Assembly (NCBI RefSeq): GCF_030294945.1
Contig: NZ_AP018448.1
Coordinates: forward strand, 11,070,501 to 11,134,500
DNA from: Streptomyces graminofaciens
GTDB taxonomy: Bacteria; Actinomycetota; Actinomycetes; Streptomycetales; Streptomycetaceae
DNA length: 64,000 bases
Direction of reading: 5' to 3'
This document shows positions 24,924 through 37,794 of this stretch, piece after piece (within the stretch, counting starts at the first letter, position 1; each line of letters begins with the position of its first letter). The notes beneath the pieces are model-generated. The model had not been told where the DNA came from. It saw only the letters and a program-made list of their open reading frames with translations, and searched no databases. The position numbers and the translations under genes are program-made.

Positions 24924-26120
24924 TCAGTTCGGGTGGGCCGGCTGGAGGCCGAGAACCGAGTGCACGGCCCGGCCGAGTTCGGCGGGGCGGTCGTCCGTCC
25001 AGGACGGCGCCCGCCAGGCGATGTGCCGGTCGGGGCGGACGAGCGGTGCCCCGTCGCCGCCGACCTCGCGGAGGGCGGTCCACTCGCCGGTGGGATCGGT
25101 CCATTCGGCGCCTGAGCCGATGGCGCGCACATGGACGGTCGCACCGGTCGCACCGGTCGCACCGGTCTCGGCCACTGCCTGCGCAGCCGACTCCCAGCGC
25201 GGTGCGTGTTCGGCGTCGACGAGCAGGGTGAGGCCGCGCGGGGCGATCAGCCGGTGCACGGACTCCCGGGATCCGCCGTGGCTGAGCCAGGCGTGGGGGA
25301 GGGAGTGACCGGGGCGGGTGGTGGGCACATGATCGCGCAACGGATGCTTTCGCTCCGGTGCGGATGTGCCGTCGGGAATCAGCGCGCCCGATTCGTAGTG
25401 GTAGCCGAGCTCCACGCCGAGTTGGCTGTAGTCGTCGGCGTTGCTCGCGACCGCCTCGGCGACCGCCGCCCGCTTGGCCTCTCCTTCCGGGGTCTCCGCC
25501 AGCCACTCGGTGACGGCGGCCCAGCCCTCCTCCTCGGACTGGTCGGCCCGCAGGCCGAGCGCGGTGGCGATACGGGCATGCCCGCCGGCGTTGGTGAGAC
25601 AGTGCCGGACGTTGAACTCGCCCACCGGGCGGCGTTCGGTCTCATAGGTGTCGAGCAGAACGTCGGAGGCCTGGCCGGACAGGACGGCGTCGAGTTTCCA
25701 GACGAGGTTGTGCACGTCCTGGACCGCGGTGTTCAGGCCGAGCCCGCCGGTCGGCGGGTGGCGGTGGGCCGCGTTGCCCGCCTGGAAGACGGGACCCTTC
25801 CGCTGGCGCCGGGCCACCACGCCTTCGAACTCCCAGTGGCTGACGGCGTGCACCTCGATCTCCAGATCGGGGATGCCGAGCATGCGGCGGAAGCGTCCGC
25901 GGATCGCGGCCTCGTCGTGGCGTGCCGGGTCGTCGGTGCGGAAAGCGGTGTGCACGGCCCATTCGGTCGAGTCGCGTCCCCACCCGTCGGGGCCCATCGC
26001 GCACAGGACGACCGGCGAACGATCCCCGGCCGTCGGGGTTGATGAAGTAGTAGAGCAGTGCCTCGTCGTCGGAGATCCACTTCGACAGCCCTGCTGCCGT
26101 AAGCAAGGGCGCCCGGCCCG
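24924..26120 (-). pseudogene. FAD-dependent aromatic hydroxylase (PheA/TfdB-like), 5'-truncated
   Basis: Class A flavoprotein monooxygenase of the PheA/TfdB type. The FAD GxGxxG domain is absent. Homology starts at ~26120 (LTAAGLSKWISDDEALLYYF, INPDGRGS), shifts frame near 26017, and continues from VVLCAMGPDGWGRDSTEWAV to the stop at 24924. It keeps the second FAD motif in altered form, FQAGNAAHRHPPTGGLGLN, where the family has AGDAAH: the Asp that contacts the FAD ribose is Asn here. The C-terminal thioredoxin-like domain is present (RGLTLLVDAEHAPRWE). A 9-base unit repeated three times at 25141-25167 encodes GAT repeats. An IS5-type remnant lies just upstream and probably caused the truncation. 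Confidence 0.87.
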
Positions 26121-26247
26121 GATCCACCTCGGCGTCGGCTGCCACCGGCTGGTCCGAGGTAGCCGCGATCGGCGTTGCCCTGTGGCACGTCGAGGATCGC
26201 GGTCTGCCCTCGGGGTTCATATGTGCGGATCGCTGGGGATGGTGGCG

Positions 26248-26530
26248 GGTCTGCTGGTGTGAGACCGGTCCAGCGATGGCTTGGACGGTGTCGGTCATGT
26301 GCTCGCGGCCGTGGTGCCGTGCGAGGGCCCGCCAGTTCTTCAAGTGTGCGATGCCGTTGTCGACCCGGATGCGGCGTGAGCAGTGCGCCTCACGCTGGCG
26401 TTCATGCATCTCCTCGTACCAGGCTGGGGGCGTTCTTCTTGAACTCGCGATGCGGTGGCGTCACCACACGCCCTCCGGTCTGCGCGCCCAGTCCCTGATA
26501 GCCGGCCCCCTGGAGGGAGCCCCGTACAGC
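26248..26530 (-). mobile_element. IS5-type transposase, C-terminal remnant
   Basis: C-terminal ~90 residues of a DDE transposase in two frames: AGYQGLGAQTGGRVVTPPHR, EFKKNAPS, break near 26410, then MHERQREAHCSRRIRVDNGI, AHLKNWRALARHHGREHMTD, TVQAIAGPVSHQQT. The Y.G and the R(I/R)RVE.GIAHLKNWR segment (Glu replaced by Asp here) are typical of IS5-type enzymes in streptomycetes. The DDE first half is missing and the frame is broken, so inactive. Confidence 0.82.
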
Positions 26531-26946
26531 CTCACCAACTCGGTTCGACGGCGGAGTCGACCGGTGCGGCGGGGTCCGGGACTGCACAGTCGGCTCGTCC
26601 CTGCGGACCCCCCCTGGTGTCCGATGCCGTTCGCCACTGCTCGCCGTCCTTCGCCATCAGGAGGGCATACTGCCTGACGTCCGGTGCTCGCGGCGGAGCA
26701 CACAGCAGGTCGGACAGGAACATCCGGACGTCGCCTGTCGGTTCGGTATGGTGCAGGTGGTGGCGAGGCTGTTGGTGATGGCCGTGCACAGCCGAGGGCC
26801 CGTGATCTCTCCTCCCTTACGCAGTACGGGTGAATGAGCCGATTGTTCAGTTCGGGGCAGGTGGCGAGTCTTCTACGGTCTCTGCATGGATCCGGAGGCT
26901 GCAGGAAAGGCCCTGCGGGCGGGGGACCGGCGGAAAGGCGCACCTG
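26531..26946. other. Intergenic, no convincing gene
   Basis: ~415 bases between the IS5 remnant and the membrane protein. An 85-codon open frame on the minus strand (26532-26789) has no recognisable homology and no clear ribosome site. Nothing else seen. Confidence 0.4.
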
Positions 26947-27978
26947 ATGTCGGGGTTGGGGAAGTCGCCGGACGTGCTCAGGGCCCGGGCGGGCCGATGC
27001 CATCGGAACGGGGCATGGGCCTGGGGCGCGGTGGGCGTGGCCTGCCTTGTGGGAACAGCGCTGGCTTTCAGCGGGCCGGGGGTGGCCGGGAGCGTGGCGG
27101 CGCGGATGGTGGCTTCCGGGCCATCCACCGGTTGCTGGGGGTTGGCGGCCTCCCTGGTGCTCCGTGCGTGGGGGGCGAGTGGACGGGTGCGGACGCGTCT
27201 GCTGCTGTTGGGTGGTTCGGCGGTGGCCGGTGGCGTGTACCGGGGGGCGGTCAACGTGCTGTCGGCTCACCCTCCGGGTTCGGGACGGGACGAGCGATCG
27301 CTGCTCGGTTCGGTGGTGGTCACAGGGGTGACGCTGGCGGTTGGCCTGGGGATGGCCGGTCTGGTGGTCGCGGCCGACGCCGGCAAAGGCCGGCATGTGC
27401 TGCTGCGGCGTGTGCTTGACGGGGTCGTCACAGCCGGGGCCGTGTTCATGACGGGTTGGGTACTGCTGCGGGGGGCCGGTGACGGCTGGCGGCTGGGGAC
27501 GGGGATGGTCGGTGTCCTCTGGACCGCGGAGGTCGTGTTCCTCAGTTTTCTGTTCGCCCTGCGCCGTCTCGTACGGAGCGACCAGAGAGTCACCTTGTGG
27601 GTTGGGATCGTCGGGCTGTCCCTCATGCTGATCGGCGACACCCTGCGACTGTGGACGGTCGGCCCGCACAGCCCCGAGGCGATGTCCAGCCAGCTGGTCG
27701 ACACCTGCAATACCGCGGGCCTGCTGGTGATCGCTGTCGGCCCTTGGCTGCCCGGCGGGGCGAGTGTCCTGGGCACTGCTCAGCCGACGTTGCGATGGGG
27801 GATAGAGAGTGCGGCGGCGTTCATTCCCCTGACGGTCTGCACGGTCACGGCGCTGGGATATGTGTTGGCTCCTCCTGCCCATGACCCGGTGCCGCTGTTG
27901 GTCGGTGGGACGGTGCTGCTGAGCCTCTGGGCACGCAAGACGTTCCTGCCGAGCGAGAACACCAGGAACGACGACTGA
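26947..27978 (+). CDS. Multi-pass membrane protein of unknown function
   Basis: 343 residues with about 8-9 hydrophobic segments from residue ~22 to the end (for example WAWGAVGVACLVGTALAF, VVVTGVTLAVGLGMAGLVVA, VTLWVGIVGLSLMLIGDTL, LLVIAVGPWLPGG, PLLVGGTVLLSLWARK). The ATG at 26947 has GGAAAGG upstream; a more distal start at 26830 adds a non-hydrophobic leader. The topology and the closing ARKTFLPSENTRNDD resemble the membrane sensor module that precedes PAS-GGDEF-EAL domains in Streptomyces cyclic-di-GMP proteins (usually ..RQ..LL.EN..L). If so, the signalling domains have been lost. This reading is tentative. Confidence 0.7.
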   Translation: MSGLGKSPDVLRARAGRCHRNGAWAWGAVGVACLVGTALAFSGPGVAGSVAARMVASGPSTGCWGLAASLVLRAWGASGRVRTRLLLLGGSAVAGGVYRGAVNVLSAHPPGSGRDERSLLGSVVVTGVTLAVGLGMAGLVVAADAGKGRHVLLRRVLDGVVTAGAVFMTGWVLLRGAGDGWRLGTGMVGVLWTAEVVFLSFLFALRRLVRSDQRVTLWVGIVGLSLMLIGDTLRLWTVGPHSPEAMSSQLVDTCNTAGLLVIAVGPWLPGGASVLGTAQPTLRWGIESAAAFIPLTVCTVTALGYVLAPPAHDPVPLLVGGTVLLSLWARKTFLPSENTRNDD

Positions 27979-28339
27979 GTTCTCGTTCGGCTGTCCTCCC
28001 TGCTGCGGGCGCTTTCGCTCGTGCCCCTGGTTCGAGGAGGAGGGCGAGGGCAGGGCGCAATGCGCGGCGCGAACGCCCCGGGGATCGGGGCGCGCCGGCC
28101 CGGGCCGCGCGTCGGCAGGGCCGCCGCGGCGCGCCGCCGGACGGGAGGTGTCGTCGTGCCGGCCGGCACACCATGGTCCCGGCGTTGAGGTGGCTGCCGC
28201 CGGCAGAAGGCGATCGGCGTCGGCGGTACCGGCGGGCCCCTCCCCACGGGGCCCGAGGCCGCCGGTTCTATGGGCGGGCGACCTTCAGGAGATCCCCTTG
28301 CAGCGCCGAGGTGGGCCGCCCCGCCCCGTCACGCGCCGA

Positions 28340-28556
28340 CCGCGCCGCGGCCCTCGAACCCGGCGGCATGGTCTTCGTCGGCAGCCCCGACGAGATCGCC
28401 GACCGCATCCTCCACCTGCACGGACTGCTCGGCCACACCCGCCAGATCCTGCAGATGGACGTCGGCGGCATGCCACAGCGCGACTTCCTGCACGGCATCG
28501 AACTCCTCGGCACCAAGGTGCTTCCCCAGATCCGCGCCGAACTGGCGAAACCTTGA
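28340..28556 (+). pseudogene. C-terminal fragment of an LLM-class flavin oxidoreductase
   Basis: The last ~70 codons of a bacterial luciferase-like monooxygenase: AALEPGGMVFVGSPDEIADR, ILHLHGLLGHTRQILQMDVG, GMPQRDFLHGIELLGTKVLP. The pattern G(S/T)P..(I/V)..KI...H...G..R...Q.DVGG is diagnostic for the C-terminal region of LLM F420/FMN enzymes. The upstream ~270 codons are missing, so this is a remnant. Confidence 0.82.
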
Positions 28557-28793
28557 GGTCGAACTGCCCGGTTGCGGCGGGTGCTGTCGGCCGTCGGCGA
28601 ACGCGACCCAAGGCCACTGGTGAGTGGGACCGTGATCTTCGGACGGACCGACGAAGTCGGCGATGACTTGCTGCTGCGCGGCTGGATCGAGGACGCGGGC
28701 ACGAACCGTTACAACGCGACCGTACTCGGCCAGGGCCAGGCACGTACGCAATTGCCTCGCGCACGAGCCGCCCCGCGATCTACCCTCGCGGCC

Positions 28794-29393
28794 ATGACGT
28801 CACACGTTGCGCCTGAAGGCTCCCGGATCGCTGCAGGTGGTGCCGGGCTGGTGATCCGGCAGGAGACCGCTGACGACCACCGAGAGGTACGCGAGGTTCA
28901 CACGCGCGCCTTCGGTGACGGCGAGCGGGTTCCCGGGCTCGTGGAGGCACTTCGCGTTGCGGAGGCTGCGTTGGCGCCGATCTCCTTCGTCGCCACCGTT
29001 GACGACCGGGTCGTCGGGCATGTCCTGCTGAGCGCGACGCGGTTGGACGCTCCGCGCCGGATCGTCGACGTCCTGTCCCTGTCACCGCTGGGCGTGCTCC
29101 CGGAGTTCCAGCGTCAGGGCATCGGTACTCAGCTCATCGCGTCCGCCCTCGCGGCGGCCGACAGCCAGAATGTGCCGTTGGTGTTCCTGGAGGGGTCGCC
29201 CCGCTACTACGGCACGCGCGGCTTCGAGGGTGCCGGCGCGATGGGCTTCCGATCGCCGTCGCTGCGTATTCCAGAAGCCGCGTTCCAGGTCGCCCGGTTG
29301 TCCGCCTACGAGCCGTGGATGACGGGCTCCTTCGTCTACTCAGAGGTCTTCTGGGCCTTTGACTGTGTCGGCCTGCGCGACCCCGAGGCCTGA
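28794..29393 (+). CDS. GNAT-family N-acetyltransferase
   Basis: Acetyl-CoA-dependent acyltransferase, 199 residues (YhbS-like group). GNAT motifs: LVIRQETADDHREVREVHTR at the start, VVGHVLLSATRLD, the acetyl-CoA loop LGVLPEFQRQGIGTQLIASA (Q/RxxGxG/A), and VFLEGSPRYYGTRGFEGAGA. The ATG at 28794 has no Shine-Dalgarno sequence; a TACCCT hexamer 7 bases upstream could be a -10 element, giving a leaderless transcript. The substrate is unknown. It lies alone among remnants. Confidence 0.88.
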   Translation: MTSHVAPEGSRIAAGGAGLVIRQETADDHREVREVHTRAFGDGERVPGLVEALRVAEAALAPISFVATVDDRVVGHVLLSATRLDAPRRIVDVLSLSPLGVLPEFQRQGIGTQLIASALAAADSQNVPLVFLEGSPRYYGTRGFEGAGAMGFRSPSLRIPEAAFQVARLSAYEPWMTGSFVYSEVFWAFDCVGLRDPEA

Positions 29394-29436
29394 GCGGGCA
29401 CCGGCGAAATGTGCGGCATCGGGTGACGAAAGGGCC

Positions 29437-29457
29437 AAGCCCCAAGCCCCAAGCCCC
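29437..29457. repeat. Short tandem repeat, 3 x 7 bp
   Basis: AAGCCCC repeated three times in tandem in the gap between the GNAT and DUF732-like genes. No function apparent; a slippage-prone site. Confidence 0.6.
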
Positions 29458-29661
29458 TTCCCGCAGGCCGCAGGTGCGGGCCGTCGGCACGGGCTGGTCT
29501 TCATGGCCCGGGTCCCTGGTCACTCTCGCGCGCGCTGCGGCCGGAGACCTCACCCACGCGGCCCTGGCCGAGCTGTTCGCAACCTCAAGCTGCGCACATC
29601 GTCGTTAGGATGATCGCCTTCGGCCGCTGCGGTCGTGAGGGTGTCAGGGGGAATGCCGATC

Positions 29662-30645
29662 ATGTCCGACACGCGGCCGAGACCGGATGAGACAGAGCCA
29701 TCCCGCCGCGTCCCGAGCGCGACCAAGTCCATGGTCACGGCCCGTTCCAAGGCCCGTCGGTGGTGGGTTGCCGGCGCCGGGGCGGTTGTTCTCACGCTCG
29801 TCGTCGGCGCCACTGCGGTTGTCACCCGGCACACAGACGACGCCCGGCCGCAATCGGTACCCACTCCGCTGAGGACACACGAGTCGAGGAGTGCTTCCTC
29901 CCCGAGCGACGGGCCGCCGTATGTCGCGGTTCCACAGTTCAGTTCCGCCTCGGCCCGCGACACGGCGTTCGTCGGTGACGTCGCGCAGTTCTCCACGTGG
30001 CCGAGCGGCTCCGTGTCCTACGGCGTCATGTCGTCCGCGCCCGGAGGGAGTGACATCGCGGACTTCCGCACGGCTGTCGTTGAGGACGCGAGAACCGTCT
30101 GCGAGGCGCTCACCGGCGGAACGGACATGAACGACGTGCCCGACGTGGCGGGGCTGCCCCTGACCGACCCGGTCGACCAGGCCGGGTTCATCGTGGAGGC
30201 GGTCACGTTCTACTGCCCGGACCGGATGGCTGCGGTGACCGACGATGTCTACAGCAAGCCGGTGGCGACCAAGCAGAGGGAGGACTGCCCGACGGCTCGC
30301 GCCCTGGAGGTGACGGCCTCGATCGGGGAGCAGGCGGGTGACGACTTGATTCACACGGCCTCGTACAGCGTGGAGGTCCGTAACACCTCGTCCTACACCG
30401 TTCGCGCTCAGCTGCAGCAGCGCTGGTTCGCCGACGGATATCCGGACGAGGGTGCGTGGGGGACCTTCGGAGACGTGACGGCTGATCCGGTCGTCACCAT
30501 TGAGGCGGGGGACACCTTCACCTACGAAGGCGAGCAGAGCGGTGTCTACCGCTGGGAGCGCACCGACGTACGCGTACAGCCGGGGGAGTTCGTGTTCTTC
30601 AGATGCGGATACCAGCCCGGCCCTGGTATCGCTGGGACGGATTAG
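29662..30645 (+). CDS. Membrane-anchored extracellular protein, DUF732-like
   Basis: 327 residues: a short cytoplasmic basic stretch, one transmembrane helix (~residues 37-55; WVAGAGAVVLTLVVGATAVV), then an extracytoplasmic region. The first part (VVEDARTVCEALTGGTDMND ... QAGFIVEAVTFYCPD) follows the DUF732 pattern of actinobacteria, with Cys residues at both ends. The second half (EVTASIGEQAGDDLIHTASY onwards) looks like an Ig/beta-sandwich domain with aromatic residues (YRWERTDVRVQPGEFVFFRC). The ATG at 29662 has AGGGGGA 9 bases upstream. Function unknown; surface protein. Confidence 0.8.
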   Translation: MSDTRPRPDETEPSRRVPSATKSMVTARSKARRWWVAGAGAVVLTLVVGATAVVTRHTDDARPQSVPTPLRTHESRSASSPSDGPPYVAVPQFSSASARDTAFVGDVAQFSTWPSGSVSYGVMSSAPGGSDIADFRTAVVEDARTVCEALTGGTDMNDVPDVAGLPLTDPVDQAGFIVEAVTFYCPDRMAAVTDDVYSKPVATKQREDCPTARALEVTASIGEQAGDDLIHTASYSVEVRNTSSYTVRAQLQQRWFADGYPDEGAWGTFGDVTADPVVTIEAGDTFTYEGEQSGVYRWERTDVRVQPGEFVFFRCGYQPGPGIAGTD

Positions 30646-31071
30646 ACGACCGGCCGTATGCACGGGTACTCGTAGCGCGCTCATGATCGGTGCGTGGCAT
30701 GACGGGGTTCGGGGCAGCGTCGACTTCAACCTGCTTCTGCGACCGGCGGGACGGTCGACGGCCCGGCTCCCCAGGTATTACGAAAGTCTTTCGAGGCCAG
30801 GGATCGTTGCGTCGGCACGAGCTGGGGGGATCCCGCATTACCGGAACGACCCAGGTGGCAGGGGGTGTGGGGCCCTTGTGATCAGCGGTGACGGGGCGGC
30901 TTCCGGCGGGAGCCGGGGTGGCTTTGGCGCACTGGTCGCACACGTCACGGGGCTTGACGTCGGCCTCTCTCGGTCCCAACAGTGTGGGCCAATTAATCAA
31001 CCGCCCTTACAAACGCAGTGGTATTTGACGCGGGACGGTGAAGGGCCAGGGCAGGAAGAGGGACTGCTTCC
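30646..31071. other. Intergenic region upstream of GH30 remnant
   Basis: 425 bases. It holds CGAAAGTCTTTCG (listed separately) and presumably the old GH30 promoter. No gene or RNA seen. Confidence 0.5.
30781..30793. promoter_or_regulatory. CGAAA-N3-TTTCG element
   Basis: CGAAAGTCTTTCG: inverted arms CGAAA/TTTCG. Similar CGAAA..TTTCG palindromes are described upstream of Streptomyces xylanase genes as negative elements. It lies 280 bases before the GH30 remnant; a related copy lies upstream of the GH43 gene at 36543. Confidence 0.5.
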
Positions 31072-32359
31072 ATGCTTCTCAGACGTCGATTTCGTAGAGC
31101 CGGTGCGCAGGTCACCACGTTGACAGTGGTCGCAGTGGGCGGCCTGGCGGTACTGGCGACGCCTGCGGTCGCCGCGGACACGGTGATCGGGGTGACCCTG
31201 ACGACCGCGGACCTGAGCCAGGCACTGACTCCGCAGCCGAGCATCACTCTCGGGCCGGTCTCCTCGGGGGCCGTGAACCTGAAGCTGGACAACACGAAGA
31301 CCCTTCAGCAGGGGCTCGGGCATCGGCCTGTCGCTGATGCGGGTGCCGATGGGCTCGTCCGACTACACCGTCACACCGCCCGGCAACCCCGGTACGTACT
31401 CGTACGACGACAACAACGGCCAGCCCGACCCGACCCTGGCGAACTTCTCCACCGCGCACGACGACGCGTACGTCATCCCGGTCATCAAGCAGGCCCAGGC
31501 GCTCAACCCGGCGATGAAGCTCTTCGCCAACAACTGGAGCCCACCGGCCTGGATGAAGACGACCAACACCATGCTGGGTACCAACAACGGCACCCTGCGC
31601 TCCGACATGTACGGCCCACTGGCGCAGTACTACGTGAAGTTCCTCCAGGAGTACAAGGCGAAGGGCGTCAAGGTCTGGGGTGTCACGCCGCAGAACGAGC
31701 CCACCATCTCACCGCCCTCCTACTCGGCGATGCTGGGGGACACGAAGATCCTCGGCGGCGACGCCGACCACGTGGATCTCAACTACGCCGACACGTTGCT
31801 GAACAACCAGGCGGCACGCGACGCGATGTACGGCACCGCGTGGCACTGCTACAGGGACGACCTGGGCAAGATGACCACCATCCACAACACCGCCCCGGAC
31901 AAGCGGATCTACGAGAGCGAGTGCTCCACCGGCCCCGGCATCGCCCCGATGAACGCCGCCCAGCTCGCTCTGGAGTCCACCTTCAACTGGGCCAACGGCG
32001 CGCTGCTGTGGAACCTCGCCCTGGACACGAGCGGCGGGCCCAAGATGGGCGTCGGCTGCACCAACTGCACCGGGCTGGTCACCGTCGACCAGGCGACCGG
32101 CAAGGCGACATACACGGACAACTACTACCAGCTCGGCCAGTTTTCCAAGTTCGTCGTACCCGGCGCGACCCGCATCGGCTACACCGACGGCGGTGGCATC
32201 TGGGCCCAGGCCTACAAGAACCCCGACGGCGGCGAGGTGCTGGCGGACGGCAGCGTCACCAACGACCTGTCCGGCCTGTGCCTCGACGTCACGGGCATGG
32301 GAACGACCAACGGATCGCCGGTGCAACTGTGGAACTGCACCGGTAACCCGAACCCAGAA
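31072..32359 (+). pseudogene. GH30 glycosidase with internal deletion and truncated CBM13
   Basis: Secreted GH30-type endo-glucanase or xylanase relative. Residues 1-35 form a Sec signal (TTLTVVAVGGLAVLATPAVA), followed by a beta-domain start (VNLKLDNTKTLQQ). Here the expected start of the catalytic barrel (the family's GFGAxxTxSSA region) is missing, and sequence resumes in another frame at GIGLSLMRVPMGSSDYTVTP around 31319. The rest of the barrel is intact: WSPPAWMKTT, acid/base Glu in TPQNEPT, nucleophile Glu in IYESECSTG. A ricin-type/CBM13 domain begins (LSGLCLDVTGMGTTNGSPVQ) but stops after LWNCTGNPNP. Deletion plus frameshift make it non-functional; an IS30 remnant abuts the 3' end. 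Confidence 0.88.
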
Positions 32360-32399
32360 ATGGAGCGCCTCCAGCGGCGGCTGACTGCAACGTGCGCCG

Positions 32400-32546
32400 C
32401 CACGGCGTCTTGCGGCGTTCTCTCACCGGAGGGCGGCGCCACCGCGTCGATCGGTGGCGCCGCCTTGGATCTGCCGTACACGTCGCGACCGTTACGCCAT
32501 CGCTTGACGGTCCGCAGGTTGATCCCGACGTGCCGGGCCGCCTGCG
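32400..32546 (-). mobile_element. IS30-family transposase N-terminal remnant
   Basis: Minus-strand frame reads AARHVGINLRTVKRWRNGRD, VYGRSKAAPPIDAVAPPSGE, RTP. IS30-type transposases of actinomycetes start with an HTH of the form VGVNRRTGKRWRNGR followed by AAPPI..V.PPSG..RYL. It lies in the 190-base gap between the GH30 remnant and the GH10-GH62 gene. A perfect 13-bp hairpin (32432-32464) falls inside it and may serve as a terminator. Confidence 0.62.
32432..32464. terminator. Hairpin between GH30 remnant and GH10-GH62 gene
   Basis: Perfect 13-bp stem GGCGGCGCCACCG / CGGTGGCGCCGCC with a 7-base loop, between convergent genes. It lies within transposase-derived sequence, so it may be fortuitous, but it is well placed to terminate both sides. 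Confidence 0.5.
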
Positions 32547-32550
32547 CCGG

Positions 32551-36295
<3,745 letters not shown>

Positions 36296-36542
36296 GTCGT
36301 TCTCCTTGTGCGGCCGAGCCGTTGCGGTTGGCGCGTGTGACCGCCGTGAGCCTCACGGCTGAGGAGTTGGGCGCTGTGTCGACGTGCATCGCGCGGGGGC
36401 CTGCTTCTTCTCGCGGTGCGCAGCGGCCGGGTCTCTCGACCCTGGTTCGCGATCTCGGACACCAATCGACACATCGAGCATTCAGGATGATAGAAGGCCG
36501 GTGAACCCCGTCAATACCTCTCGCATGATTCGCTCTTCACAT

Positions 36543-36554
36543 CGAAATGTTTCG
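36543..36554. promoter_or_regulatory. CGAAA-N2-TTTCG element upstream of xylan operon
   Basis: CGAAATGTTTCG, ~250 bases upstream of the GH43 start. Same arms as the element at 30781. The pair suggests one repressor for xylan genes, although no regulator lies next to them. Confidence 0.52.
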
Positions 36555-36817
36555 CTCTGCCGGGGCGCTCCGATCGGTCGGACGCCGATCGCGCCTCAAG
36601 GGGTACGCGCCTGGCTCAAACGTTCACGGCGGCCGACCGCCGTGGTCCCGTTTGCTGTGACCCTTCCGCAGGGCCGGGTCGATGCAGGTCACGCCGGTGG
36701 CCGCAGTTGGCGCCGTCTCTTCCCCGCTCGAACCGTGACCGGCGCGACCGGGTCGCTCGACGGGGCGTTTCGCCTTCTCGGAGGGTCGTAGTCCCACTTT
36801 CAACGAGTCGAAAGGTG

Positions 36818-36845
36818 TTGACATGCACGGCTGCCCCTCTATAGT
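36818..36845 (+). promoter_or_regulatory. Vegetative-type promoter before CBM2 remnant
   Basis: TTGACA (36818-36823), 16-base spacer, TATAGT (36840-36845), close to the principal sigma factor consensus. About 178 bases upstream of the start at 37023. Confidence 0.65.
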
Positions 36846-37022
36846 CCGGGACTGTCTGGCGATCCGAAGCGCGTTCGGTACCACGAACGCGCCCTGACGG
36901 GGACCTGTACCTCACCGCGACCGCACGCCGATGGCACGGTCCCGGAGCACGTCCTCATGAGCTTGCGCGTCGCGCACTTGGACTCTGTCCGCGCATGGCA
37001 ATGTTCCAAAAAGGGGAGCTGC

Positions 37023-37424
37023 ATGATGACCAGGACAAGATCCCTCTTATGGCCCGCCGTGGTTGCGGTTCTGCTCCCCGTCACCGGGGACTTCGGCCTG
37101 CCGGGTCACCCACACCGCCAGCGGGTGGAACACCGGGCTGACCGCGAACATCACCCTCGCCAACACCGGCCCCACCGCGATCGACGGCTGGTCCCTGCTC
37201 TTCACCCTGCCCGGCGGCCAGACCATCACCTCCGCCTGGAACGCCGACTACTCGGCCACGTCCGGCCGGGTGACGGCCAGGAACGTCTCCCACAACGCCA
37301 CCATCGCTCCAGGCGCGTCCGTCGACATCGGCTTCCAGGCCGCCCACACCGGCGATACGCCCCGCCGAGCTCGTACACCCTCAACGGCACGGCCTGCGCC
37401 GTTGAGGGGAGTTCACCGAGGTGA
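37023..37424 (+). pseudogene. CBM2 cellulose-binding protein remnant, two frameshifts, no catalytic domain
   Basis: AAAGGGGAG precedes ATGATGACC. The start codes a short signal-like stretch (MMTRTRSLLWPAVVAVLLPV). Near 37080 the frame shifts and a family 2 carbohydrate-binding module follows: CRVTHTASGWNTGLTANITL, NTGPTAIDGWSLLFTLPGGQ, TITSAWNADYSATSGRVTAR, NVSHNATIAPGASVDIGFQA. Near 37355 it shifts back for the module end YTLNGTACAVEG, then stops. The family Trp residues (SGWN, DGW, SAWNA) remain. There is no enzyme domain: probably the fused ends of a larger cellulase or LPMO gene with its middle deleted. Confidence 0.85.
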
Positions 37425-37794
37425 CCAGGGGGCGGCCACGCGCGCAAGCGCAGTCCGTGGGCGTCGAGAGGATGACCTCACCTTCGCCCGCCGAGTGGGG
37501 ATCGGTTTCCACACCACGGGATCCCGAGCGCGCTCCGGACGGCACACCGCGGGCAGGAGCCACCTCCTGCTCACGAACGCCGCCGGGCGGCGGCACACGC
37601 CGGTTGGAGACGTCAGAGACGCAGCCGTCAGAGACGGAGACGCCGTCATCCGCTTGGCCGACGGCGGCGTGCGGCACCGGTCCGCGCGTCGCGACCGCGA
37701 ACAGGGTAGCCACCACTCCGCGTCACCCCCTTGGTCCAGCAGGGCGCTGGGTCATGTCCACGTCCGGTCCAGCGGCACACGCGGAGGGATTGCT

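Larger units (their letters stand above)
36296..37022. other. Divergent regulatory region (GH43 / CBM2 remnant)
   Basis: 727 bases without a gene. It holds a CGAAATGTTTCG element for the leftward xylan operon and a consensus-like sigma promoter for the rightward CBM2 remnant, both listed separately. Confidence 0.55.

Noticed and set aside
25141..25167. CRISPR or regulatory tandem repeat
   Set aside because: Three copies of a 9-base unit in frame inside the hydroxylase remnant; simple coding-sequence slippage.
26532..26789. 85-codon minus-strand frame as a small gene
   Set aside because: No recognised family, proline-rich end, no Shine-Dalgarno site; could not be supported.
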